From contig CAKZKV010000267.1 of the NCBI GenBank assembly GCA_937124505.1, positions 1 to 7,073 on the forward strand: 7,073 bases of DNA, written 5' to 3'. Position 1 is the stretch's first letter; every line of letters begins with the position of its first letter. Source of the DNA: an uncultured Alphaproteobacteria bacterium. GTDB taxonomy: Bacteria; Pseudomonadota; Alphaproteobacteria; Micavibrionales; Micavibrionaceae. The translations under genes and the position numbers were made by a program. Shown piece by piece: positions 1-6,139 of the stretch. The notes beneath the pieces were generated by a model. The model made no database searches, was not told the DNA's origin, and saw only the letters and a program-made list of their open reading frames with translations.

Positions 1-133
1 GACCGCATTTTTCCAAAAAAGCGACCACCGGGCGGGCCTCTCCGGGATCAATCACGCCGACATCGCCGTTTTCAGCTTCCAGCACATAAGCGTAGTTGTC
101 ATTCAGGACGGGAATAATATGTACGGTAATCAT
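1..133 (-). CDS. gloB: Hydroxyacylglutathione hydrolase (glyoxalase II), N-terminal fragment
   Basis: This is the first 44 codons of a gene that continues past the left edge. The reading begins MITVHIIPVLNDNYAYVLE and runs on to VIDPGEARPVVAFLEK, which is the typical glyoxalase II start: a beta strand with the L-N-D-N-Y motif, then the first sandwich strands ending in a D-P-G-E turn. The family is a cytoplasmic metallo-beta-lactamase-fold enzyme that hydrolyses S-D-lactoylglutathione to D-lactate and glutathione in methylglyoxal detoxification. The metal-binding THxHxDH motif should lie beyond the edge and is not seen. The ATG overlaps the TGA of the upstream gene as ATGA (130-133), and AAGGAA sits about 5 nt before it (138-143 on the complement), so translation is probably coupled. 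Recognition is good despite the short length, because the N-terminal motif is distinctive. Confidence 0.9.
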   Translation of the reverse strand, partial: MITVHIIPVLNDNYAYVLEAENGDVGVIDPGEARPVVAFLEKCG

Positions 134-1035
134 GGGGTTCCTTTTTCTCCTGTTTGTATTTCTGTCGTGCCTAACGCCTCGGCCAGGCTTTTTTCCGCCG
201 ATCCCGGACGCAGGGGCTTTTGCTGTGTTTCCGATGGTGACCAGCCGATCAGGAACATCATTTCAAAGGTTGCTTCTATGTGGTCGTTTTGATCTCTGTA
301 GTTCTGTTTATAGTCATTGTCCGCCTCGTGAAACAAGCGTCTGGGCGGAGTTTTTTTGTTGCGTTGATGGATCACGTTGCCTTCCCCCATGCCGCGCAAA
401 TCATGCATGAGTTTGAAGATATCCGGGTATGTCACAGTGATTAATTCTGAGTCCACAACGGGCAGGGCGTAGCCGGCACGTTGCAGTAAGGCGCCCATTT
501 GCTGTTTATCGGCAAAGGGATGGACGCGGGGGCTGATCCCTCCGGTTAATTTTTGCTCGGCACAGGCAAGCGTTTCCCTCAGTTGCCAGAGGGTTTCCCC
601 ACCGAAAAGTGAGGCGATCAACAGGCCGTCAGGTTTTAAGGCACGCCGGATTTGAATCAGGCTGCCCGGCAGGTCGTTGGTCTGGTGCAGGTCAAGGTTG
701 GCAATGACCAGATCAAGCCCCCCATTTGCAAACGGCAGAAATTCCTCGTCACCTATTAGAGAAGGGTGATCAGTTTTTTCCCATGAGGGAAGCGTGTCCA
801 TCATGAAAAGTGTTTCTGCCCCGGCTTTTTGGCAAAGGTCGCCAAGCAGGTCTTTTGAGGCCGGACGTCCCATATATAATGTAGCGGGAAAGCGATGCGT
901 AATATCAGCCAGACGCTCGCAAATGAGTTGGAGAGCGTGGGTATGCAAGAAGTTATAATGATCAAAGCGGTTCTTGAAACGATGCTTTTTCCGTATCAAA
1001 AGGGCGCGGTCGAAGATATCTGTATCGGTAGACAA
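130..1035 (-). CDS. NDUFAF5-like (BioC-type) methyltransferase-fold protein with degenerate SAM motif I
   Basis: 301 residues. The protein matches from memory the NDUFAF5/C20orf7 family: an IFDRALL..RK start, DLHQTNDLPGSLIQIRRAL near 115-133, KPDGLLIASLFGGETL (134-149), GGISPRVHPF (165-174), a TYPDIFKLMHDLRGMGEGN-like block (202-220), and a C-terminal IGW plus RPGSA. Human NDUFAF5 is a mitochondrial complex I assembly factor reported to hydroxylate an arginine of NDUFS7; bacterial relatives are often annotated as BioC-like methyltransferases. The usual glycine-rich SAM motif (LDLGCGxG) is replaced at 51-60 by ATLYMGRPAS, so SAM binding is uncertain. The start is TTG at 1035: no ATG or GTG occurs before residue 55, the family's IFDRAL block follows at once, and the upstream stop lies only two bases away, pointing to translational coupling. 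Its end overlaps gloB. The family call is secure; the reaction is not. Confidence 0.85.
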   Translation of the reverse strand: MSTDTDIFDRALLIRKKHRFKNRFDHYNFLHTHALQLICERLADITHRFPATLYMGRPASKDLLGDLCQKAGAETLFMMDTLPSWEKTDHPSLIGDEEFLPFANGGLDLVIANLDLHQTNDLPGSLIQIRRALKPDGLLIASLFGGETLWQLRETLACAEQKLTGGISPRVHPFADKQQMGALLQRAGYALPVVDSELITVTYPDIFKLMHDLRGMGEGNVIHQRNKKTPPRRLFHEADNDYKQNYRDQNDHIEATFEMMFLIGWSPSETQQKPLRPGSAEKSLAEALGTTEIQTGEKGTP

Positions 1036-1037
1036 GA

Positions 1038-4000
1038 TTAACGTTCCGGGGTCGGTTGTTCTTCTTCTGTAAAACGATCATCGTAATCAAGATCATCTTC
1101 AAACTCTTCCTGATCCATATCCGGATCAAAGTCTTCGGATATGGCATTCACAGGACCGGATGTTGTCGTCTGAGTTGGCGTTGTGATTTTGCGACTTGGG
1201 GGAGGGCGCAAAATAGACACAACCGTACCTTTACTTTTGAGGGCTTCTTTTTCGCGTTCTTCCTGTGATTTATGGTCGCCGTCAATATGGCTGTAATCAA
1301 TATTTTTGAAGCGTCGAATTGAGGACCTGGGCTTTTTCTTTTGTTGTTGGGCTTTTTTAGTGTCCTGAGCTTCTGCTCCACTCTTGTCCAGATTGCCGCT
1401 ACTGCTGCCGGAGCCTGAGGTATCTGCTCCTGATGTGTCCCCGGATGTAATGGCGGAGGGATCGCCCGCTTGTATCTGAGCGTCGGTGTCAGCATCAGGT
1501 TCACTTTTCTGCTGAGGCGTTGGCGGGGGTGCGTCCGTAAGGGCGGCCCGTTTTTCTATTGCCTCGGCCATCACATTGATTGCGGAGGAGCCTCTGTATT
1601 CAGCTGCAATTGCTTCATGTTCTTCCGGTGAGGATGGAATGGGCATTCCAATTGGTGGCGGTGTGGCCCAGCGTGCATGCTCTTGCCCGGCATTCAATCC
1701 GATACCTTTATCAATACCAAAGTCGATATTAACGTGCATGCGTTCCAGAGCTTTTCTCATGGTAATGGCAAAACTGTCTTCATATAAGTGCCAGACCAGA
1801 ATCCATAACCAGCGAATGGGCGCGTATTCCGTAAAGGTTCCCCCGGGTCCGGCTTCAGCATGTACATTTGAAGTCACCGCAAACGGGAATATCCGTTGTG
1901 GTGTGATCCCGTTATGAATGAAGTAGCTTTCCCCTAAACTGATAACTTTATCCGGATCAACAGAAAACTGGTTGGCAATGAAGGCTTTCGCTGAGCTCAT
2001 ATTCTTGACTTCAGGAGGTAAATTAAAACTGGGCGCGCGAATTGAGGAACTGATTTTGCCTAGTCGTTCCGGAACAGGCAAGTATTCCTGAACGTATCCG
2101 GCCAGAACTTCCCCGCTCATGTTTTTGATCAGGGGGATCACAACGGCGGTATTGACGGTTTTATTTTCCTGAATAAAAAATTCGATGTCCCGCGAGGCGA
2201 GGCCTTTGACGACACCGTTATGATATCCCTCATCCACAAAATAGGAATGAAGGCTGCGGATGGTGCCGGCATGTTGATTACTTTTTTCAAAGCGCTTGCT
2301 GTCGTCTTTAAATATTTTTAACAGCTTTTCAAAGCTGGAATAGGGAACATCCGCTTCATCAAGATAAAGGGGAGATTCCGCCCAGTTGTCTGCGGCAATC
2401 CCTAAAAAGGCGAAGAGGGCAAGAATTTGTCGTTCCAGACGCGCACTGGGGATCAGGCCGATATTAATGGCGTTCAATACATGCTGGGCGTCAAATTCCT
2501 TGATTTTTCCCGTGTCTGCAAATGATTTTGTGATCTGGCTGACCCAGCGCGGCGTTAGGGAACGGCGGGATTTCTGGACATTTAGAAACTTTGTTTCAAT
2601 ACGCTCGTCAATCATGGACGGATTCGGATAAAATTCCGGGCCTTGCTCAAGCACAGCATTATTGACAGGGCGCAAACCCAGATGCCTCAGGGCAAAGTCT
2701 TGTGTTGTGTCAGGAGTCCAGAAATCGTCATATTCGGACAGAATAATCCGGTCAATGCTAATGGCTTCGACCATATGTCCGGACCATCTTTTCCGGTCAA
2801 TGTTTTTGCCGCTGCGCTGAACCGCATTTGTAATGGCGCGGGGGATTCCTTCATGTAAAAAGACGTGCAGGCGGCCTGTATCACTGATGCGGTAAGGGAG
2901 AAATTCGACAACTTCCACATCACGGGAAACAAGATCCATGATTTCGCCTGTGGCGGTATTGCGCACAGACTGAAAATTCAGATGTCGGATTGGATCATAA
3001 GAGGGGCGGCGCTCTTGTAATGTAATGCTGTCACCTTCCGATACTTTTCTGGCAAGGAAGATATGGCTGGTCGCAGGGTAGTCCAGTAAATGTCCATCAT
3101 CATCATAGAGACGGAAGTGCCCTTCATACTGGTTACGGATAACGGTGGGGTCGGAGTGCGGGGCCGTGTAAAGCAGGCGGGCTTCAAGGCGGCGGAGTGT
3201 TTTACGCATTTCCCGCGCTGTCATGAAGGTATATTCCTTGGAAATCTCTTCATCCCAGCTTTCGCGGTTGTCCTTGCGCAGAATAAATTCATAGGCCCAT
3301 TTGTACGGCAGGCGAAACAGGCGTGTACGCTCAAGGTAGGGTTCCAGTTCCTCCAGAAAAAATCCCCGGCCTTCGTCCGAATTGCTGCGAGCCTCTTCGG
3401 AAAACAGAACCAGCAAATCAGCTTCGCTCAGTTCTTCCGGCTCAAAACCTGTTGATGGAATGTCCGGGAATTCAATCATCACATATTCGCCCGGCGGGGG
3501 GTGGGAAAAGTCCCGCAGGAACAGCAGACCATTCTTCTTGAGCAGGGCAAAATGATTTTCCAGCATTTCCATGACGCTTCCCTCACTAAATCCCTGGCGG
3601 GAATAAATTTCATGGAGGGTCATGGAGTCTACAACAGCGTCCAGTGAATTATTCGGGAAAGAAGGCTTTGAAATTTTGGAGACAACAAATTCCAGGTTGG
3701 TCAGTTGCCAGTTTCGTTTTGCCTCGGCGATCTGGTCACGGTTTGCATCAAGGCCGATAATATGAAAGTCCGGGTTCAGGACGGCCATCGCATAAGCCAG
3801 AGTCCCGTCGCCACACCCCATCACGGCAATCATGGAGTTGGGTTCAAGCAGAAGATGTGAGAGCGTAAACCATGCCTTGCGGATGGTCTTGATTGGGATG
3901 TTCCTCAGACAGGCAATTTGATAGGGTGACAACGATGTTCGCGCCAGCATGTGTTCACGTCTGGCAATTGTTTCTTCAGCTTGTTTTCTCGATTCCCTCT

Positions 4001-4067
4001 CTGCTCTTCTTTGACGGTCTTGCTGTAATGTTTGAGAGAGGACACCTTCTTTTTCGTTGTCGGGCAT
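1038..4067 (-). CDS. Large protein of unknown function: SAM methyltransferase domain, two degenerate Nudix-like regions, disordered acidic tail
   Basis: 1009 residues, not recognised as a named gene. Residues 10-40 are a charged, probably coiled helix (QQDRQRRAERESRKQAEE). A class I Rossmann methyltransferase follows at about 75-190, with GCGDG at 84-88, acidic D107 in GLDAN, VVDSMTLHE near 145-153 and a KKNGLLFLRDF strand at 177-187. Residues 193-340 are a family-specific extension. Regions 383-498 and 637-752 each resemble a Nudix fold but lack the REXXEE catalytic box. A mostly helical segment (500-630) joins them. From about 845 the chain is low-complexity Pro/Gln/Ser/Gly/Lys, ending in a strongly acidic tail. 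No signal peptide or membrane span is evident, so it is probably cytoplasmic. The ATG at 4067 has a strong GAGGTG site 8 nt upstream. It heads an operon with the NDUFAF5-like gene and gloB. The methyltransferase is probably active; substrate and role are unknown. Confidence 0.9.
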   Translation of the reverse strand: MPDNEKEGVLSQTLQQDRQRRAERESRKQAEETIARREHMLARTSLSPYQIACLRNIPIKTIRKAWFTLSHLLLEPNSMIAVMGCGDGTLAYAMAVLNPDFHIIGLDANRDQIAEAKRNWQLTNLEFVVSKISKPSFPNNSLDAVVDSMTLHEIYSRQGFSEGSVMEMLENHFALLKKNGLLFLRDFSHPPPGEYVMIEFPDIPSTGFEPEELSEADLLVLFSEEARSNSDEGRGFFLEELEPYLERTRLFRLPYKWAYEFILRKDNRESWDEEISKEYTFMTAREMRKTLRRLEARLLYTAPHSDPTVIRNQYEGHFRLYDDDGHLLDYPATSHIFLARKVSEGDSITLQERRPSYDPIRHLNFQSVRNTATGEIMDLVSRDVEVVEFLPYRISDTGRLHVFLHEGIPRAITNAVQRSGKNIDRKRWSGHMVEAISIDRIILSEYDDFWTPDTTQDFALRHLGLRPVNNAVLEQGPEFYPNPSMIDERIETKFLNVQKSRRSLTPRWVSQITKSFADTGKIKEFDAQHVLNAINIGLIPSARLERQILALFAFLGIAADNWAESPLYLDEADVPYSSFEKLLKIFKDDSKRFEKSNQHAGTIRSLHSYFVDEGYHNGVVKGLASRDIEFFIQENKTVNTAVVIPLIKNMSGEVLAGYVQEYLPVPERLGKISSSIRAPSFNLPPEVKNMSSAKAFIANQFSVDPDKVISLGESYFIHNGITPQRIFPFAVTSNVHAEAGPGGTFTEYAPIRWLWILVWHLYEDSFAITMRKALERMHVNIDFGIDKGIGLNAGQEHARWATPPPIGMPIPSSPEEHEAIAAEYRGSSAINVMAEAIEKRAALTDAPPPTPQQKSEPDADTDAQIQAGDPSAITSGDTSGADTSGSGSSSGNLDKSGAEAQDTKKAQQQKKKPRSSIRRFKNIDYSHIDGDHKSQEEREKEALKSKGTVVSILRPPPSRKITTPTQTTTSGPVNAISEDFDPDMDQEEFEDDLDYDDRFTEEEQPTPER
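1065..1535 (-). other. Disordered low-complexity and acidic C-terminal tail of the 1009-residue protein
   Basis: Codons for about residues 845-1001. The tail has, in order, a Pro/Gln run (APPPTPQQK), an Asp/Gly/Ser/Thr stretch with repeated DTSG/SGSSSG units (874-891), a basic KKAQQQKKKPR patch (904-914), an Arg/Lys-Glu helix (EEREKEALKSK, 936-946), a PPPSR/TPTQTTT linker and a tail of alternating Asp/Glu with Phe/Tyr (979-1001). The layout suggests a flexible tether ending in an acidic interaction segment, comparable to acidic peptides that bind basic partners. That role is inference. Confidence 0.7.
1812..2159 (-). other. Second Nudix-like region, catalytic box absent
   Basis: Codons for about residues 637-752. 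It opens with VNTAVVIPLI..SGEVLAGYVQEY, a Nudix-like first hairpin. An LPPE turn (683-686) stands where ELPAG would be, then a helix without REXXEE, then LGESYFIHNGITPQRIFPFAV (split around 711-731), again like the FYPSPGxSxERIHLF strands of ADP-ribose pyrophosphatases. The 15-residue segments GPEFYPNPSMIDERI and GESYFIHNGITPQRI end identically in RI and share the G/E/Y pattern, suggesting two copies of one fold within the protein. Confidence 0.5.
2574..2921 (-). other. First Nudix-like region, catalytic box absent
   Basis: Codons for about residues 383-498. A strand-turn-strand VEVVEFLPY..TGRLHVFLHEG resembles the opening of ADP-ribose pyrophosphatase-type Nudix domains. A short helix ending LRHLGLRP sits where the Nudix helix and its ETGL end would be. 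It is followed by GPEFYPNPSMIDERI (476-490), very like the 'G.FYPSPG.SDERIHLF' strands that follow the Nudix box in that family. The metal-binding REXXEE is missing, so hydrolase activity is unlikely. This is an assignment by eye and needs a structure prediction to confirm. Confidence 0.5.
3498..3845 (-). other. Class I SAM methyltransferase domain within the 1009-residue protein
   Basis: Codons for about residues 75-190. The glycine-rich loop reads VMGCGDGTLA (82-91), followed by a hydrophobic strand ending in acidic D107 (IIGLDAN), which would bind the ribose hydroxyls of SAM. Next come a motif II-like strand LDAVVDSMTLHEIY (142-155) and motif III LKKNGLLFLRDF (176-187). Order and spacing fit the Methyltransf_11/25/31 type of small-molecule or protein methyltransferase. 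Unlike the neighbouring NDUFAF5-like protein, the SAM site looks intact. Boundaries are approximate. Confidence 0.82.
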
Positions 4068-4075
4068 ATAATTTG

Positions 4076-4081
4076 CACCTC
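4076..4081 (-). promoter_or_regulatory. Shine-Dalgarno site of the 1009-residue gene
   Basis: On the minus strand the sequence reads GAGGTG, an extended match to the 16S anti-Shine-Dalgarno, with an 8-nt spacer before the ATG at 4067. It settles the start of this gene and contrasts with comF, which has no such site. Confidence 0.8.
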
Positions 4082-4088
4082 AGAACCG

Positions 4089-4117
4089 TTATAATATCTG
4101 ATACAGATATATTATAA
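4089..4117. repeat. Near-perfect palindrome in the divergent promoter region
   Basis: Left arm TTATAATATCTG (4089-4100) and right arm CAGATATATTATAA (4104-4117) are reverse complements except for an extra AT in the right arm, around an ATA centre. Each outer arm contains TATAAT, on opposite strands. It could be an operator for a dimeric regulator or simply two back-to-back -10 elements. Confidence 0.7.
4090..4095 (+). promoter_or_regulatory. Predicted -10 element for comF
   Basis: A perfect TATAAT lies on the plus strand 27 nt before the comF ATG. No good -35 is found at the right spacing; TTGCAC at 4073-4078 is only 11 nt away. An alternative -10, TATATT at 4108-4113, would start transcription almost at the ATG. 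Confidence 0.4.
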
Positions 4118-4138
4118 CAACCATGAGACTTCAACCAA
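4111..4138 (-). promoter_or_regulatory. Predicted sigma70-type promoter of the 1009-residue gene operon
   Basis: On the minus strand, TATAAT (4116 down to 4111) is preceded after a 16-nt gap by TTGGTT (4138-4133), a half match to TTGACA. The start would be near 4104, giving a leader of about 37 nt that includes the GAGGTG site. The -35 lies inside the first codons of the divergent comF. Confidence 0.5.
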
Positions 4139-4911
4139 ATAAAGAGATTCAAGGCGTTGGAGAGGGATTCGAAGCCCTTTGGAGGCGCACTGGACGCGTT
4201 TTTCAAAGGGGAATTGACTTTATTTTGCCACCGCGCTGCGCGTTGTCTGGGCAGGTTGTGTCCAGGCCGGGTGAAATCATTCCGGAAGAATGGGCGAAGC
4301 TGGAATTTATTTCCGATCCGCAATGCCGCATCTGCGCCCGTCCGTTTGAATTTAAAATGGATCACGAGATGGAATGCGCCAGTTGTCTGAAGGACAAGCC
4401 GGAATTTGCGCAGGCACGGGCGGCGCTGGTTTATAACGATCATAGCCGGAATATTATTCTGGGGTTTAAACATGCCGATCAGTTGCATACCCTGCCAACC
4501 TTTATGCCGTGGGTGATTCGGGCGGGCGCGCCGTTGATTGAAAAGGCGGATGTGATTATTCCGGTTCCTCTGCATCGCTGGCGGCTCCTGAAACGCCGTT
4601 ATAATCAGGCGGCCCTGATGGCGCAGTATATCTCCCGACAGAGCGGAACGCCGTGGGGTTATGATATCCTGATCCGTAAACGTGCGACAAAAATGCAGGG
4701 ATTTATGACTTCAAAAGAACGGCAGCAGAATGTAAAGGGCGCTTTTGAGGTTTCCCTGCAACAGCACCCCAAAATTGTCGGCAAAAATATTTTACTGGTC
4801 GATGATGTCTATACAACCGGGGCGACGGTGCGCGAGTGTGCGAAAACTCTACTGTCCGCAGGAGGCGCTGAGGTGAATGTTCTGAGTATTGCCAAAGTTG
4901 TAAGGCGTTAG
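4123..4911 (+). CDS. comF: ComF family phosphoribosyltransferase-like protein
   Basis: 262 residues, usual length for alphaproteobacterial ComF. The N-terminal part is a cysteine module: FILPPRC39, then C68-RI-C71 and C85-AS-C88, the last two pairs able to bind one zinc. ComF relatives generally have an additional cysteine set near C39; here its partner position is serine (CALS), so that site looks lost. The type I phosphoribosyltransferase domain (about 95-258) has the FKHAD strand-turn (115-119), VIIPVPLHRWRLLKRRYNQ (split at 144-162) typical of ComF, and the PRPP loop LLVDDVYTTGAT (224-235). ComF is needed for DNA uptake in naturally competent bacteria, where it acts in the cytoplasm with the ComFA helicase; in many proteobacteria its role is unclear. 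The ATG at 4123 is the only plausible start, but no Shine-Dalgarno precedes it. It diverges from the 1009-residue gene and converges on the UbiH-like gene, sharing four bases. Confidence 0.93.
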   Translation: MRLQPNKEIQGVGEGFEALWRRTGRVFQRGIDFILPPRCALSGQVVSRPGEIIPEEWAKLEFISDPQCRICARPFEFKMDHEMECASCLKDKPEFAQARAALVYNDHSRNIILGFKHADQLHTLPTFMPWVIRAGAPLIEKADVIIPVPLHRWRLLKRRYNQAALMAQYISRQSGTPWGYDILIRKRATKMQGFMTSKERQQNVKGAFEVSLQQHPKIVGKNILLVDDVYTTGATVRECAKTLLSAGGAEVNVLSIAKVVRR

Positions 4912-6080
4912 GCCACGTTTGCGCCCAGCCCGATCCGCATGGCCTGGCGTTTTAGAAAAGGGACGTTGTTTATCAATTTCAGGCCGCCCTGACGCAGGCG
5001 TTGTATGCCCTTCGATTTCTTGGAGGTGATTTTGCAAAAGCCGCTGACTCCGGCAAAGCGCGTATAAATATCGTTCCGGCGTTGCGCTTTATAGTCTTTC
5101 AGCATGGTGAGCGCACCGAGATCAAGCCCAAGTGTTTTTTGCCTGATGATTAAATCCGTCAGCGCCTTGATGTCACGAATGCTTAAATTCAGGCCTTGTG
5201 CACCAATGGGATGCAGGGAATGCGCCGCTTCGGCAATCAGGGCGAGGCGGTGCCCGGTAATCTTGCGGGCGATCATGCCCTTCAGGGGCCAGCTTTGAGG
5301 CGCTGTTTCAAGCGTAATCTCGCCAAGCAGGTTTTGCGTCATGTCCTGCAGGGCCTGTGTGAAGTCTGACTTTTTCAGCTTGATAATTTCTTCTGCGTCC
5401 TGTGTTTTTTCACACCAGACGATGGCGGACTGGTTGCCGGGGCAGGGGACGATTGTAAACGGGCCGCCGGGTTTATGAAATTCGGTGGAGGTGTTTTCAT
5501 GGGCGCGGGAATGGTTGATCAGGCAGGTGATGGCGCTTTGCTTGTAACCGGCCTTGATGGTTTTGATTCCCGCAATCTCCCGCACAACCGAATTATGCCC
5601 GTCAGCGGCAATCAGGAGTTTTGTATTGATTTCCCGGTCATCATTCAGGCGGACGATCATGTGGTCGTCCCGCTCTTCAAAGTCCCACAGGCCATTATCA
5701 TCCAGCATTTGAACGTTTTGAAAGGTTTTTAATTTTTTGATCAGTTCGTTTTTCAGGGTTTCGTTGGGAACATTATAGCCGTAGCAGGGCAGGCCAATTT
5801 CTTCCGCGTCGAAGGTCGTGCTGGTTTCACCGTCAATAATCCGTAACTTATCCAAGGGGCAGGAGGTATCTTTGACGGCATCAAAAATATCAATATCTTT
5901 GAGAAAGTTGATAGATCCCGTCATCAGGGCGGAGGTGCGGCCCGTCGGTTTGACCGTTTCCACAGGCTCCAGTTTCTGTTTTTCCAGCAGAACGACCTCA
6001 ATATTCTGCCGGGCGAGCGCCAGAGCTGTTAATAAACCGGCTACACCGCCGCCTGCAATTGTAATGTCTGTTTTAATCAT
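4908..6080 (-). CDS. UbiH/COQ6 family FAD-dependent ubiquinone biosynthesis hydroxylase
   Basis: 390 residues, normal for the family. The FAD site begins ITIAGGGVAGLLTA with GGGVAG at 10-15. R48 in TGRTSALM corresponds to the conserved FAD-contacting Arg. The DG motif is AADGHNSVVR (158-167), and the second FAD motif reads LIAEAAHSLHPIGAQGLN (281-298), where the classical GD is A283-E284; I associate this variant with alphaproteobacterial members. The C-terminal FLKRQAMRIGLG tail is also typical. These flavoproteins use NAD(P)H and oxygen to hydroxylate the ubiquinone ring and associate with the membrane-bound Ubi complex. Which ring carbon this one uses (UbiH, UbiF or UbiL role) cannot be decided here, so no symbol is given. 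The ATG at 6080 has a partial AGGA site about 10 nt upstream. Its stop interlocks with that of comF. Confidence 0.9.
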   Translation of the reverse strand: MIKTDITIAGGGVAGLLTALALARQNIEVVLLEKQKLEPVETVKPTGRTSALMTGSINFLKDIDIFDAVKDTSCPLDKLRIIDGETSTTFDAEEIGLPCYGYNVPNETLKNELIKKLKTFQNVQMLDDNGLWDFEERDDHMIVRLNDDREINTKLLIAADGHNSVVREIAGIKTIKAGYKQSAITCLINHSRAHENTSTEFHKPGGPFTIVPCPGNQSAIVWCEKTQDAEEIIKLKKSDFTQALQDMTQNLLGEITLETAPQSWPLKGMIARKITGHRLALIAEAAHSLHPIGAQGLNLSIRDIKALTDLIIRQKTLGLDLGALTMLKDYKAQRRNDIYTRFAGVSGFCKITSKKSKGIQRLRQGGLKLINNVPFLKRQAMRIGLGANVA

Positions 6081-6139
6081 GCTAATAACTATCCTAACGT
6101 GTACAGAAAGTTCTACACAAAGAAATGTTGTTGCAAATT

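Noticed and set aside
1148..1504. A 118-codon minus-strand frame inside the low-complexity part of the large gene
   Set aside because: It is a frame shadow of the Ser/Gly/Lys-rich tail; the main frame is continuous and supported by its start and operon position.
1789..1860. Hydrophobic stretch (residues about 748-766) of the large protein as a membrane segment
   Set aside because: It is short, interrupted by Arg, His, Glu and Asp, and fits a strand plus helix at the end of the second Nudix-like region.
4067..4078. TATAAT (4067-4072) and TTGCAC (4073-4078) on the plus strand as comF promoter parts
   Set aside because: TTGCAC is 11 nt from the downstream TATAAT, too close for a -35, and the upstream TATAAT overlaps the start codon of the divergent gene without a matching -35.
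3976..4575. A 199-codon minus-strand open frame covering the start of the large gene, the promoter region and comF
   Set aside because: It crosses two well-supported genes and the promoter palindrome, its protein is rich in Arg/Asn with no recognisable motif, and it is antisense to comF.
6099..6118. Short dyad GTGTA...TACAC upstream of the UbiH-like gene
   Set aside because: Only 5-bp arms with a 10-bp unpaired centre; easily expected by chance, so not called as an operator.
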